DNA of 8,152 bases from Methanoregulaceae archaeon (GTDB lineage: Archaea > Halobacteriota > Methanomicrobia > Methanomicrobiales > Methanospirillaceae). The number at the start of each line of letters is the position of its first letter. Within the stretch, counting starts at the first letter, position 1. Positions 1-6,422 of this stretch are shown piece by piece. Below the pieces are notes generated by a model, which was given only the letters and a program-made list of their open reading frames with translations, did no database searches and was not told the origin of the DNA. The DNA is taken from positions 385 through 8,536 of the forward strand of contig DUGL01000067.1 in assembly GCA_013331415.1 (NCBI GenBank), in the 5' to 3' direction. The position numbers were made by a program, and so were the translations under genes.

Positions 1-347
1 GGAACAGGTACAAACCCGACACCGTAGTACTCGATGAAGGACTGGAACAGAGAGTATGTTCCAGAATCCTCCCTGATATCGAGGTATCGCACGACAACAG
101 CGGGGTGTGCCTGCTGGTATTCCACCATGAACGGGATGGTGCGCAGGCAGTCTCCGCAGTTCCGGTTGAAGAAGTAGTAGACGACTGGTTTTCCATCCTC
201 GAACAAGACCGGGTTAAAACTCCCGTTTCCATCAACTGGACCAGCGGAAGGGAGTGGTTCGGCGGCCGCCAGGGCAGGGAGGAGAAGGAGGAGGAGCAGT
301 ACTACCAGCTGCCTGCTGTATCGTTCATACCTGTTCTGTGCACTCAT
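1..347 (-). CDS. Secreted/membrane-anchored thioredoxin-like protein (partial, C-terminus beyond window start)
   Basis: Reading the minus strand from the ATG at 347-345 gives 115 open codons running off the left edge. The N-terminus has positive residues (R6, R9, R12) and then a very hydrophobic stretch with seven consecutive Leu (about 18-24) and PALAAAEP, a typical signal peptide or N-terminal anchor. After a short linker comes a thioredoxin-like start: VVYYFF (about 55-60) leading into N-C-G-D-C, with the CxxC cysteines at 64 and 67. The segment GVGFVPV at the truncated end matches the usual position of the thioredoxin cis-Pro loop. The protein probably acts outside the membrane in disulfide or redox chemistry; this is inferred from the fold and the substrate is unknown. 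The CGDC motif is not the classical CGPC. An AT-rich TATA-like box lies about 45 nt upstream, so it may have its own promoter downstream of argB. No strong ribosome binding site stands at the usual distance. The start is supported by the signal peptide immediately following it. Confidence 0.8.
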   Translation of the reverse strand, partial: MSAQNRYERYSRQLVVLLLLLLLPALAAAEPLPSAGPVDGNGSFNPVLFEDGKPVVYYFFNRNCGDCLRTIPFMVEYQQAHPAVVVRYLDIREDSGTYSLFQSFIEYYGVGFVPV

Positions 348-388
348 GCTGATACTGCGATTACCTGACCCTTGCACTGTAGTCTGAG

Positions 389-413
389 GATTATATCTTT
401 TAATATTTTTTTT
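389..413 (-). promoter_or_regulatory. Putative archaeal promoter (A-rich BRE-like and TATA box) for the thioredoxin-like gene
   Basis: On the minus strand an A-rich run leads into TATTAAAAGATATAATCC, one of the few strongly AT-rich stretches in the left half. A TATA box centred near 394 would place the transcription start near 368, about 20 nt before the ATG at 347. This is position and composition evidence only. Confidence 0.4.
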
Positions 414-437
414 GAATCAGAGCCCGATTCATGCTTC

Positions 438-452
438 AATAAAATGAAAATA
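438..452 (-). terminator. Putative oligo-T terminator of the arg operon
   Basis: About 75-90 nt past the argB stop, the minus strand reads TATTTTCATTTTATT, two T4 runs within 15 nt. Archaeal terminators commonly consist of T-rich tracts without a required hairpin, and no strong stem precedes this one. Its position between argB and the next gene's putative promoter fits termination, but this is weak evidence. Confidence 0.35.
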
Positions 453-525
453 CCGCCTGCTTCTTCATGCCGTATACCGGTTTCGCGAAGGAAATCCTGT
501 GGTTTTTCCAGTTCCCCCGTCTCTG

Positions 526-1398
526 TCATCCCCTGTGGATCATCGTGCCCACGCCCTCGTCCGTGAACATCTCGAGGAGGAGGTTGTGGGAGATATTCCC
601 ATTGATGACGTGGCCAAACGAGACCCCTGCATTGACGGCGCTCACGATGGATTTGACTTTCGGGATCATCCCCTCACCCACCACGCCCCGGCTGATAAGA
701 TCACCTGCTTCGGATGCTTTCAGCCGCCGGTATACCAGGATCCGTTGCGGATCCATGATGCCATCCACATCAGTCATGTTGATCAGTTTGTAGGCATTGA
801 GCGCAACGGCAATCTCACCGGCAGCGGTATCGGCATTGATATTGAGGCTCTGGCCGTTCCTGTCGATGGCTAGCGGGGCAATGACCGGGATGTAGTGGTT
901 GTCGATGAGCGTGTTGAGCACGGCAGGATTGATCTCTTCGATCTCCCCAACATGGCCGAGGTCGACCTCCTGCTCCTTCCCCTCAACACTGACTTTCTGC
1001 GGGGTCATTTTCCTAGCAATAATGAGGTTGCCGTCATTTCCCGAGATGCCAACCGCTTTGCCACCACATTTTGCAATCAGGGAGACGATGTTGCTGTTGA
1101 TTTTCCCAACGAGCACCATCTGGGCTATCTCAAGGGTCTCCTCATCAGTTATCCGGAGCCCGGCAACAAATTTCGGCTGCTTCCCAAGGGCGTTCATCTT
1201 CGCGGTGATCTCGGGGCCTCCGCCATGGACAAGGACGACCCTGATCCCCACCAGCTCGAGGAGGACTGCATCTGATATCGCGCTCTCGAGTATTGCAGCA
1301 TCGACCATGGCGTGGCCTCCGAGCTTGATCACCATCGTCTTTCCATGGAACTGCTGGATGTACGGCAGTGCCTCGGTCAGAACCTCTTCACGCTTCAT
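526..1398 (-). CDS. argB: Acetylglutamate kinase
   Basis: The product phosphorylates N-acetyl-L-glutamate with ATP in the cytoplasm, the second step of arginine/ornithine synthesis. The 290-aa sequence shows the amino acid kinase family order: VIKLGGHAM with K25 and the glycine pair 27-28, VHGGGPEI with G59-G61, the acetylglutamate-binding stretch with R82, NINAD (N186, catalytic-type D190) and MIPKVKS with K247. These match the E. coli residues K8, N158, D162 and K217. An N-terminal helix (ALPYIQQFHGK) precedes the kinase core, and the C-terminus carries E276 followed six residues later by G282 in EGVGTMI. Both traits are associated with arginine-inhibited hexameric enzymes, so feedback control by arginine is likely (inference). 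I chose the ATG at 1398: GGGAGGT lies 7 nt upstream, and the ATGA overlaps the argJ stop, suggesting coupled translation. An in-frame extension to 1452 lies inside argJ and adds no family-like sequence. Confidence 0.97.
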   Translation of the reverse strand: MKREEVLTEALPYIQQFHGKTMVIKLGGHAMVDAAILESAISDAVLLELVGIRVVLVHGGGPEITAKMNALGKQPKFVAGLRITDEETLEIAQMVLVGKINSNIVSLIAKCGGKAVGISGNDGNLIIARKMTPQKVSVEGKEQEVDLGHVGEIEEINPAVLNTLIDNHYIPVIAPLAIDRNGQSLNINADTAAGEIAVALNAYKLINMTDVDGIMDPQRILVYRRLKASEAGDLISRGVVGEGMIPKVKSIVSAVNAGVSFGHVINGNISHNLLLEMFTDEGVGTMIHRG

Positions 1399-2546
1399 GT
1401 GGTATACCTCCCGTTGATCTCCACGTACTTCTCGGTGAGATCGCATCCCCATGCGGTTGCCACCCCGGATCCTGCATGGAGGTCCAGCAGGAAGATCACC
1501 TTTTTCCCGTGCATGAGCTGCTTGGCCGCGGCGAGGTCCACCACGATAGCCCCCTCCCGCACGAGGGGGAGCGTTCTGCTGCCATCGCTGATCCAGAGGT
1601 CAACCGTGTATGGGTCGAAGCCGACACCGGCCCTGCCTGCAGCAGCGATGACTCTGCCCCAGTTCGGGTCCTCCCCGTAGATCGCAGTCTTGACGAGCGG
1701 GGATGCAACAACCGTCCGTGCGACCGATGCCGCCGCCGCCTCTGATGGAGCACCGTTTACCGTCACTTCCAGCAGCTTGGTTGCGCCTTCCCCGTCCATC
1801 GCTATCTGGATGGCGAGGTTCCGGCAGCATTCCTCAAGCGCACGGGCAAATGTATCCCTGTCCACGGTGCCGGCAGCGCCGGTTGCCGTGCAGAGAGCAA
1901 GGTCATTGGTGCTCATATCGCCGTCCACCACGACGCGGTTGAAGGTGCGGTCCGCAGCCAGTTTCAGGGTGGACGAGAGCTCGGCAGCCGGGAGTTCTGC
2001 ATCCGTATAGATGAAGGCCAGCATGGTCCCCATATTAGGGGCGATCATCCCGCTCCCCTTCGTGATGCCACCAACAGAAAAACCGTCCCCGGAAACCAGG
2101 GCATGCTTCTCGGTCAGGTCCGTGGTCATGATAGCCCGGGCGGCAAGGGTCTCAGCATGACTGCTCCGCTCGAGGAGGGGGGCAATCTTTATGCACTGGG
2201 AACTGATGAGCGGCAGATCGAGGTAACGGCCGATCACCCCGGTGCTCGCCACTCCGACATTTCCCGCATCAATACCGAGCGCAGACCCGGTTATCTCCGT
2301 CATCCTGACAGCATCATCATAGCCACGGGTACCAGTATACGCATTCGCACACCCTGAATTGACGATCACGGCCTCGAGGCAGCCTTTCCTGATCTGATCC
2401 TCCATGAGCGTAACGGGAGGGGCTCGTACCAGGTTCGTGGTGAAGACCCCGGCTGCTGTTCCTTTCGCCTCGATCAGGGCGAGCCCGAACTTCCCTTCTT
2501 TGATACCGTATGCCCTGACTCCTTCCACACCGCAGATACTCTTCAC
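1395..2546 (-). CDS. argJ: Glutamate N-acetyltransferase / ornithine acetyltransferase
   Basis: ArgJ transfers the acetyl group from N-acetylornithine to glutamate, releasing ornithine and recycling acetylglutamate. Some homologues also use acetyl-CoA, which the sequence alone cannot decide. The family hallmarks are KEGKFGLALI, FTTNLVRAPPV, NSGCANAYTG, the self-cleavage segment (MIAPNMGTMLAF, nucleophile T174), GEDPNWGRVIAAAGRAG and the C-terminal CDLTEKYVEINGRYTT. The precursor should split before T174 into alpha and beta chains. The residue before that Thr is Gly, where Ala is usual. I chose the GTG at 2546-2544 (383 aa): AAGGAG lies 9 nt upstream, and the product then begins KSICGVEGVRAYG, close to where the family starts. 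An upstream in-frame ATG at 2618 would add 24 unrelated residues and overlap the CBS gene by 47 nt. The 3' end overlaps argB by 4 nt. Confidence 0.96.
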   Translation of the reverse strand: MKSICGVEGVRAYGIKEGKFGLALIEAKGTAAGVFTTNLVRAPPVTLMEDQIRKGCLEAVIVNSGCANAYTGTRGYDDAVRMTEITGSALGIDAGNVGVASTGVIGRYLDLPLISSQCIKIAPLLERSSHAETLAARAIMTTDLTEKHALVSGDGFSVGGITKGSGMIAPNMGTMLAFIYTDAELPAAELSSTLKLAADRTFNRVVVDGDMSTNDLALCTATGAAGTVDRDTFARALEECCRNLAIQIAMDGEGATKLLEVTVNGAPSEAAAASVARTVVASPLVKTAIYGEDPNWGRVIAAAGRAGVGFDPYTVDLWISDGSRTLPLVREGAIVVDLAAAKQLMHGKKVIFLLDLHAGSGVATAWGCDLTEKYVEINGRYTT

Positions 2547-2571
2547 GCCCGGACGCTCCTTCGGAATGAAT

Positions 2572-3045
2572 TCATGCTCCCGCTCCGCCAACCCCGCGGA
2601 TGATATCTGCCTTGGCAACGATACCGGTGAGCTTCCCCCCGTGAACTACAGGGAGGCGGGCAATTTTATGGGCGAGCATGAGCCCCGCTGCCTCTTCGAT
2701 ATCAGCATCCTCATCGATGGTGATCACCGGGTGGCTCATGATATTCCTGACACGGGTCTCTCCGATATGGGTGAGCGCAGTCTTCGTCTTCTCCCAGTTG
2801 ACGATCTCCCTGAGGGGTATCTCGATCACCTCAAGGGGAGACGGCAGCCAGAGGTCTGCAGAGATCTTCCCGGTGTCCAGGAGCGATATGATATCAGATT
2901 CTGTTACCACACCAACCAGCGTTCCCTGGTCCATGACCGGAAGTCCTCCGATACGGTGATTCCGAAGCAGCCCCGCCGCCGTACGGACCGGGTCATCGGC
3001 AGATACCGTGACCGGGTTTTTCGTCATAATGTCGCGAACTTTCAT
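2572..3045 (-). CDS. Two-CBS-domain protein in the arginine operon
   Basis: This 157-aa soluble protein is essentially a single CBS pair (Bateman module). The first CBS domain runs from about residue 7 (IMTKNPVTVSADDPV) to TESDIISLL near 55. The second runs from about 103 (IMSHPVITIDEDADIEEA) to IVAKADIIRGV near 151. A 40-residue linker joins them (LWLPSPLEVIEIPLREIVNWEKTKTAL), a segment I associate with stand-alone archaeal CBS proteins. CBS pairs usually bind AMP, ATP or S-adenosylmethionine and regulate a partner; no catalytic or DNA-binding domain is visible here. The gene starts 15 nt after the argC stop with AGGAG 8 nt before its ATG, and ends about 25 nt before argJ, so it is almost certainly co-transcribed with the arg genes. 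An energy- or nucleotide-sensing role in arginine synthesis is an inference from that context. The exact ligand and partner are unknown. Confidence 0.93.
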   Translation of the reverse strand: MKVRDIMTKNPVTVSADDPVRTAAGLLRNHRIGGLPVMDQGTLVGVVTESDIISLLDTGKISADLWLPSPLEVIEIPLREIVNWEKTKTALTHIGETRVRNIMSHPVITIDEDADIEEAAGLMLAHKIARLPVVHGGKLTGIVAKADIIRGVGGAGA

Positions 3046-3060
3046 GGATTTCTCTCCTGT

Positions 3061-4047
3061 TTACGGGAGCAGCCCGGGCGCCCGGAGGCCATCCCGCTCG
3101 TCAAACCCGCAGATGATGTTCATATTCTGGATCGCCTGGCCGGACGCTCCTTTGCCAAGGTTATCGATTGCCGAGATCGCCACCACGCGATCCCCCGCGC
3201 TCTCTGCTTTCAGGTCGCAGAAGTTGCTGCCGCGCACTGCGGCAAGAACCGGGGTCTGGTACCGTATGAAGTACTCGCTGTCATAGGAGCGCCGGTACAT
3301 CTCCTCCACATCCTCCTGCTCCATCGGTTCACGGAGGAGGATATGGGCAGTAGTAAGGATACCCCGGTTGACCGGTACAAGGTGGGGGGTAAAGTAGCAG
3401 GTTGTATCCGGATTTATCCGCGCGATCTCACGGCGCATCTCGGCAAGATGACGGTGGGAGGTCCACTTGTACGGGGTAACATTGTCTCCGACGTTGGGAT
3501 AGTGGGTTGTGGCCGAGGGATTGTCCCCTGCACCGCTCACCCCGGTTTTTGAATCGAAGATGATGGTGTGAGCATAGGGTGCAAGGGGGGCTGCTGCCAG
3601 GGTTGCACCGGTAGGGAAACAACCGGGATTTGAGACAAAATCCGCGCTCCTGTACTCATCACGGTGGAGTTCAGGGATCCCGTAGGGCGCTTCAAAATAA
3701 TCGGTGTGGACAACGCCGTAGACCTGCTCAAACATCTCCCTGGGAAGCCGGTAGTCTGCAGAGAGGTCCACCACTTTTATACCACGATCAAGGAGCGGTC
3801 GGGCATAGGTCATGGCTGCGGTATGCGGCACGGCAAGGAACGCGAGATCCACATCGATGGCATCGAGTGCAGGGTTCTCGAAGTTGAGCCGGGTATACCC
3901 CTTCAGGTGGGGATGGACCGTCTCTACAGGTCTGCCGGCCAGTTTCCGGGAGGTTGCACAGGTCACCTCGGCACGGGAATGAGAGAGCAGCAGCCGGATC
4001 AGGTCTCCACCGGCATACCCGGAGGCCCCAATGATCGCGATCTTCAT
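3061..4047 (-). CDS. argC: N-acetyl-gamma-glutamyl-phosphate reductase
   Basis: ArgC reduces N-acetylglutamyl phosphate with NADPH to the semialdehyde, the third step of arginine synthesis and the one after ArgB. The 328-aa protein begins with the Rossmann dinucleotide motif GASGYAG (7-13). It carries the catalytic cysteine in SNPGCFPTGA (C143), the segments KTGVSGAG and HLVPVNRGI (H222, likely the general base) and the C-terminal NLGKGASGQAIQNMN. The length and motif order are normal for the family and nothing appears broken. It is the first gene of the minus-strand operon. The ATG at 4047 gives an N-terminus (MKIAIIGASGYAG) that fits the family exactly. A GAGGG lies 15 nt upstream, too far for a normal ribosome binding site, so the transcript may be leaderless or nearly so. 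The A-rich box at about 4074-4084 lies at a distance that suits this. Confidence 0.97.
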   Translation of the reverse strand: MKIAIIGASGYAGGDLIRLLLSHSRAEVTCATSRKLAGRPVETVHPHLKGYTRLNFENPALDAIDVDLAFLAVPHTAAMTYARPLLDRGIKVVDLSADYRLPREMFEQVYGVVHTDYFEAPYGIPELHRDEYRSADFVSNPGCFPTGATLAAAPLAPYAHTIIFDSKTGVSGAGDNPSATTHYPNVGDNVTPYKWTSHRHLAEMRREIARINPDTTCYFTPHLVPVNRGILTTAHILLREPMEQEDVEEMYRRSYDSEYFIRYQTPVLAAVRGSNFCDLKAESAGDRVVAISAIDNLGKGASGQAIQNMNIICGFDERDGLRAPGLLP

Positions 4048-4072
4048 GGAATTGTGTTGTTTCCCTCTGATG

Positions 4073-4086
4073 TTAATCTTTTTTCA
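4073..4086 (-). promoter_or_regulatory. Putative argC operon promoter (TATA-like box)
   Basis: On the minus strand the sequence GAAAAAAGATTAAC lies about 26-39 nt upstream of the argC ATG. If it is the TATA box, transcription would start within a few bases of the start codon, giving a leaderless mRNA. That would explain why argC lacks a well-spaced Shine-Dalgarno site while the internal operon genes have one. From here to about 4190 I see nothing else recognisable. Confidence 0.3.
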
Positions 4087-4190
4087 AAGGTAAATGCTCC
4101 CCCTTTTCCTGTTCCCCGGTAATTCCTGACGGTTCACGTGCTGCCCCTTTTGCGCGCCGATTCAGATCATGGCAGGATGAGAACTATGAC

Positions 4191-4271
4191 CAATCGGACA
4201 ATCGGTGAATCTGCCCGGTGAGCCATGTCATTGCGGCAGATTTATTATTATAATGATTAATCATTATAATA
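4191..4271 (+). promoter_or_regulatory. acs control region: tandem 8-mers, inverted repeat and 26-bp perfect palindrome
   Basis: Three elements lie side by side upstream of acs. CAATCGGA and CAATCGGT follow each other directly at 4191-4206. AATCTGCC (4208-4215) and its exact complement GGCAGATT (4235-4242) form an inverted repeat with a 19-nt spacer. The third element, at 4246-4271, is a perfect palindrome of 26 bp (half-site TATTATAATGATT) in which all but two bases are A or T. The palindrome is the only good TATA-like stretch between the two operons on the acs side, so it probably overlaps the core promoter and would be well placed for a dimeric repressor or activator. The regulatory reading is inferred; the symmetry is read directly. 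Confidence 0.6.
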
Positions 4272-4488
4272 TAGTCAGAGGTGGTACCAAGGAACCATTA
4301 TTGTTCTGGTATCAAACAATGTGAGGAAGAACAGATCCTCCGGGTATTGCAGTTGAACACCGCACGAGATGGATCATGGTCCATCCGGACTCCCGGCTGG
4401 TACCGGTGAGTCAATGATCCGGCACCCGTGAAAACCGGGTGCGGCACCTGACGACAGAAAAGTTCTGAAGACGGAGAGGAGCAGATAC
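4272..4488 (+). promoter_or_regulatory. Putative long structured 5' leader of the acs operon
   Basis: If transcription starts about 25 nt after the AT-rich palindrome, the acs mRNA has a leader of roughly 190 nt. This stretch holds four local stems. GGTACCA (4283-4289) pairs with TGGTATC (4307-4313, one G-U), continuing into GAAC/GTTC with a 7-nt loop. GAGGA (4323-4327) pairs with TCCTC (4336-4340). GATGGA (4368-4373) pairs with TCCATC (4380-4385). GCACCCG (4422-4428) pairs with CGGGTGC (4436-4442) around a TGAAAAC loop. The last stem ends about 30 nt before the acs ribosome binding site. No known riboswitch class is recognised. A 20-codon ORF (4369-4431) lies inside but lacks a ribosome binding site. 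It could equally be a small RNA gene or just upstream DNA. Confidence 0.35.
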
Positions 4489-6390
4489 ATGGCAGAATCA
4501 TTTGATGTGACGCTGGTCGACGATGAAAAATTTTACACCCCCGACCCATCATACAAGCAGCAGGCGTGGACAAAAGATTATCACCAGGCATACAAGGAGT
4601 TCCTTGCCGACAAAGAGGGGTTCTGGGAGAAGCAAGCCAACCACCTCGAGTGGTTCAAGAAATGGGACAAGGTACTTGAGTGGAACTATCCGTATGCCAA
4701 GTGGTTTGTCAACGCCAAGCTGAATATTACCTACAACTGCCTGGACCGGCATGTGGCCAACCACCGGAGAAACAAGGTGGCCCTTATCTGGCGGGGTGAG
4801 GAAGGCGAGGAGCGCATCTTCACCTACAAGAAGCTCTACACCGAAGTCTGTCGCTTTGCCAACGGGTTAAAGAAACTCGGGGTTGTGAAAGGGGATCGCG
4901 TCTGCATTTACATGCCGCTCGTGCCTGAACAGGTGATTGCGATGCTCGCCTGCGCACGCATCGGGGCAGTTCATAACGTGGTCTTTGGCGGGTTCGGGGT
5001 GAATGCCCTGAACATGCGGATCACGGATGCCGAGGCCAAGGTCGTTATCACTGCCGATGTCGCCATACGCCGTGGGAAAACCATTCCGTTGAAGACGATC
5101 GTTGAGGAAGCCGTCATCAATGCACCATCGGTTGAGAAGGTCGTCGTCCTCTCGCGTGAGGTGGACCAGCCCGTCGAGCTCCACAGTGAGATGGAGGTCG
5201 ATTACTTTGATCTCATGGAAGGTGTCTCCTCGGTTTGCGAGCCTGAGGTGATGGACGCCGAGGACCCGCTCTTCATCCTCTACACATCAGGATCAACGGG
5301 GGCACCCAAAGGGATCGTGCATACCTGTGGCGGCTACATGGTCGGGACGTACTATACAACCCTGAATGTCTTCGACCTGAAAGATACCGATGTCTACTGG
5401 TGCACGGCCGATACCGGGTGGATCACCGGGCACAGCTACGTGGTCTATGGGCCGTTCTGTGTCGGTGGCACGGTCGTCCTGGCAGAGGCGGTCCCGGATT
5501 ATCCTGACGCGGGTTCTTTCTGGAAGATCGTGCAGGATCTCGGGATCACCATCTTCTACACGGCCCCGACGGCAATCCGCATGTTCATGCGGGTCGGCGA
5601 GGAGTGGCCGAACAGGTACGACCTCTCATCGCTGCGCATCCTTGGTTCTGTCGGTGAGCCCCTGAACCCGGAAGCATTTGAGTGGTACTACCGGGTCATT
5701 GGCAAGAATACATGCCCCATCGTTGATACCTGGTGGCAGACCGAGACCGGGATGCAGATGATCACCACCATGGTGGGTGAACCTATGCGACCCGGTTTTG
5801 CCGGGAAGCCAATCCCGGGTGTTGTCGCAGACGTGGTGGACAAGCAGGGCAACCCGGTTGCACCGGGTAACGGGGGGTTCCTCGTGATAAAGGAGCCCTG
5901 GCCGGCAATGCTGCGCACGGTCTACAGGAACGATGAACGGTATAAGACCTACTGGAACACGATCCCCCATTGCTACACTGCAGGAGATCTTGCGGTGAAG
6001 GGAAAGAAGGATGACTATATCATGATCATCGGGCGGGCCGATGACATCATCATCGTAGCCGGCCACAATATCGGCACCGCCGAAGTGGAGAGTGCCCTGG
6101 TCTCCCACAAGGCTGTGGCCGAGGCCGCGGTCATCGGAAAACCCGATCCGATGAAGGGGAACCTGATCAAGGCCTTTGTCATCCTGCGGGTGGGCTTCTC
6201 AGCAAGCGAGAAGCTCAAGTCCGACCTCATCTACCATGTGCGGATGACACTCGGGCCGATCGCCATGCCCTCAGAGATCGAGTTCATGGACAAGCTCCCC
6301 AAGACCCGGTCAGGAAAGATCATGCGCAGGGTGCTCAAGGCCAAAGAGCTGGGCATCGATCCAGGGGACGTCTCCACCCTGGAGGAGTAA
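4489..6390 (+). CDS. acs: Acetyl-CoA synthetase (AMP-forming)
   Basis: The enzyme activates acetate with ATP to acetyl-AMP and then forms acetyl-CoA, releasing AMP and pyrophosphate, in the cytoplasm. The 633-aa length is normal for Acs. An N-terminal Acs domain (about 30-90) precedes the AMP-binding core, with YTSGSTGAPKG (265-275), GWITGHSYVVYGP (310-322) and DTWWQTETG (413-421). The second Trp of that motif, W416, limits the acyl pocket to acetate or propionate. AGD (498-500), the GRADD hinge (515-519) and C-terminal PKTRSGK follow; K610 is the lysine acylated in bacterial homologues. Position 527, in GHNIGTAE, is Asn where bacterial Acs has Arg (Salmonella R526). The start is supported by GAGAGGAG (4474-4481), 7 nt before the ATG. 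It leads an operon with the transporter 23 nt downstream and, in an autotrophic methanogen, would serve acetate assimilation. Propionate use is possible. Confidence 0.95.
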   Translation: MAESFDVTLVDDEKFYTPDPSYKQQAWTKDYHQAYKEFLADKEGFWEKQANHLEWFKKWDKVLEWNYPYAKWFVNAKLNITYNCLDRHVANHRRNKVALIWRGEEGEERIFTYKKLYTEVCRFANGLKKLGVVKGDRVCIYMPLVPEQVIAMLACARIGAVHNVVFGGFGVNALNMRITDAEAKVVITADVAIRRGKTIPLKTIVEEAVINAPSVEKVVVLSREVDQPVELHSEMEVDYFDLMEGVSSVCEPEVMDAEDPLFILYTSGSTGAPKGIVHTCGGYMVGTYYTTLNVFDLKDTDVYWCTADTGWITGHSYVVYGPFCVGGTVVLAEAVPDYPDAGSFWKIVQDLGITIFYTAPTAIRMFMRVGEEWPNRYDLSSLRILGSVGEPLNPEAFEWYYRVIGKNTCPIVDTWWQTETGMQMITTMVGEPMRPGFAGKPIPGVVADVVDKQGNPVAPGNGGFLVIKEPWPAMLRTVYRNDERYKTYWNTIPHCYTAGDLAVKGKKDDYIMIIGRADDIIIVAGHNIGTAEVESALVSHKAVAEAAVIGKPDPMKGNLIKAFVILRVGFSASEKLKSDLIYHVRMTLGPIAMPSEIEFMDKLPKTRSGKIMRRVLKAKELGIDPGDVSTLEE

Positions 6391-6406
6391 CCCCCCCCCT
6401 TTTTCC

Positions 6407-6413
6407 AGGAGGT
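6407..6413 (+). promoter_or_regulatory. Ribosome binding site deciding the transporter start
   Basis: AGGAGGT is a near-perfect complement to the 3' end of 16S rRNA. It runs straight into the ATG at 6414, so that codon is too close to be used through this site, while the in-frame GTG at 6423 stands 9 nt away. The argJ GTG in this window has the same 9-nt spacing. Confidence 0.55.
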
Positions 6414-6422
6414 ATGAACACG

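Noticed and set aside
413..431. Hairpin TGAATC-N7-GATTCA considered as a terminator for argB
   Set aside because: On the minus strand it is followed by an A-run rather than a T-run, and the stem is only six pairs. The T-rich tract at 438-452 is the better candidate.
2547..2618. Extended argJ start at ATG 2618
   Set aside because: It would overlap the CBS gene by 47 nt and add 24 residues unlike ArgJ N-termini. The GTG at 2546 has a well-placed AAGGAG and a family-like start.
2404..3552. A 382-codon plus-strand ORF opposite argJ, the CBS gene and argC
   Set aside because: It lies entirely antisense to three well-recognised genes, has no family-like motif and spans their boundaries. High GC content produces such long antisense frames.
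4369..4431. 20-codon ORF in the acs leader considered as a regulatory leader peptide
   Set aside because: No ribosome binding site precedes it and its codons show no run of a regulatory amino acid. It overlaps two predicted stems and is probably chance.
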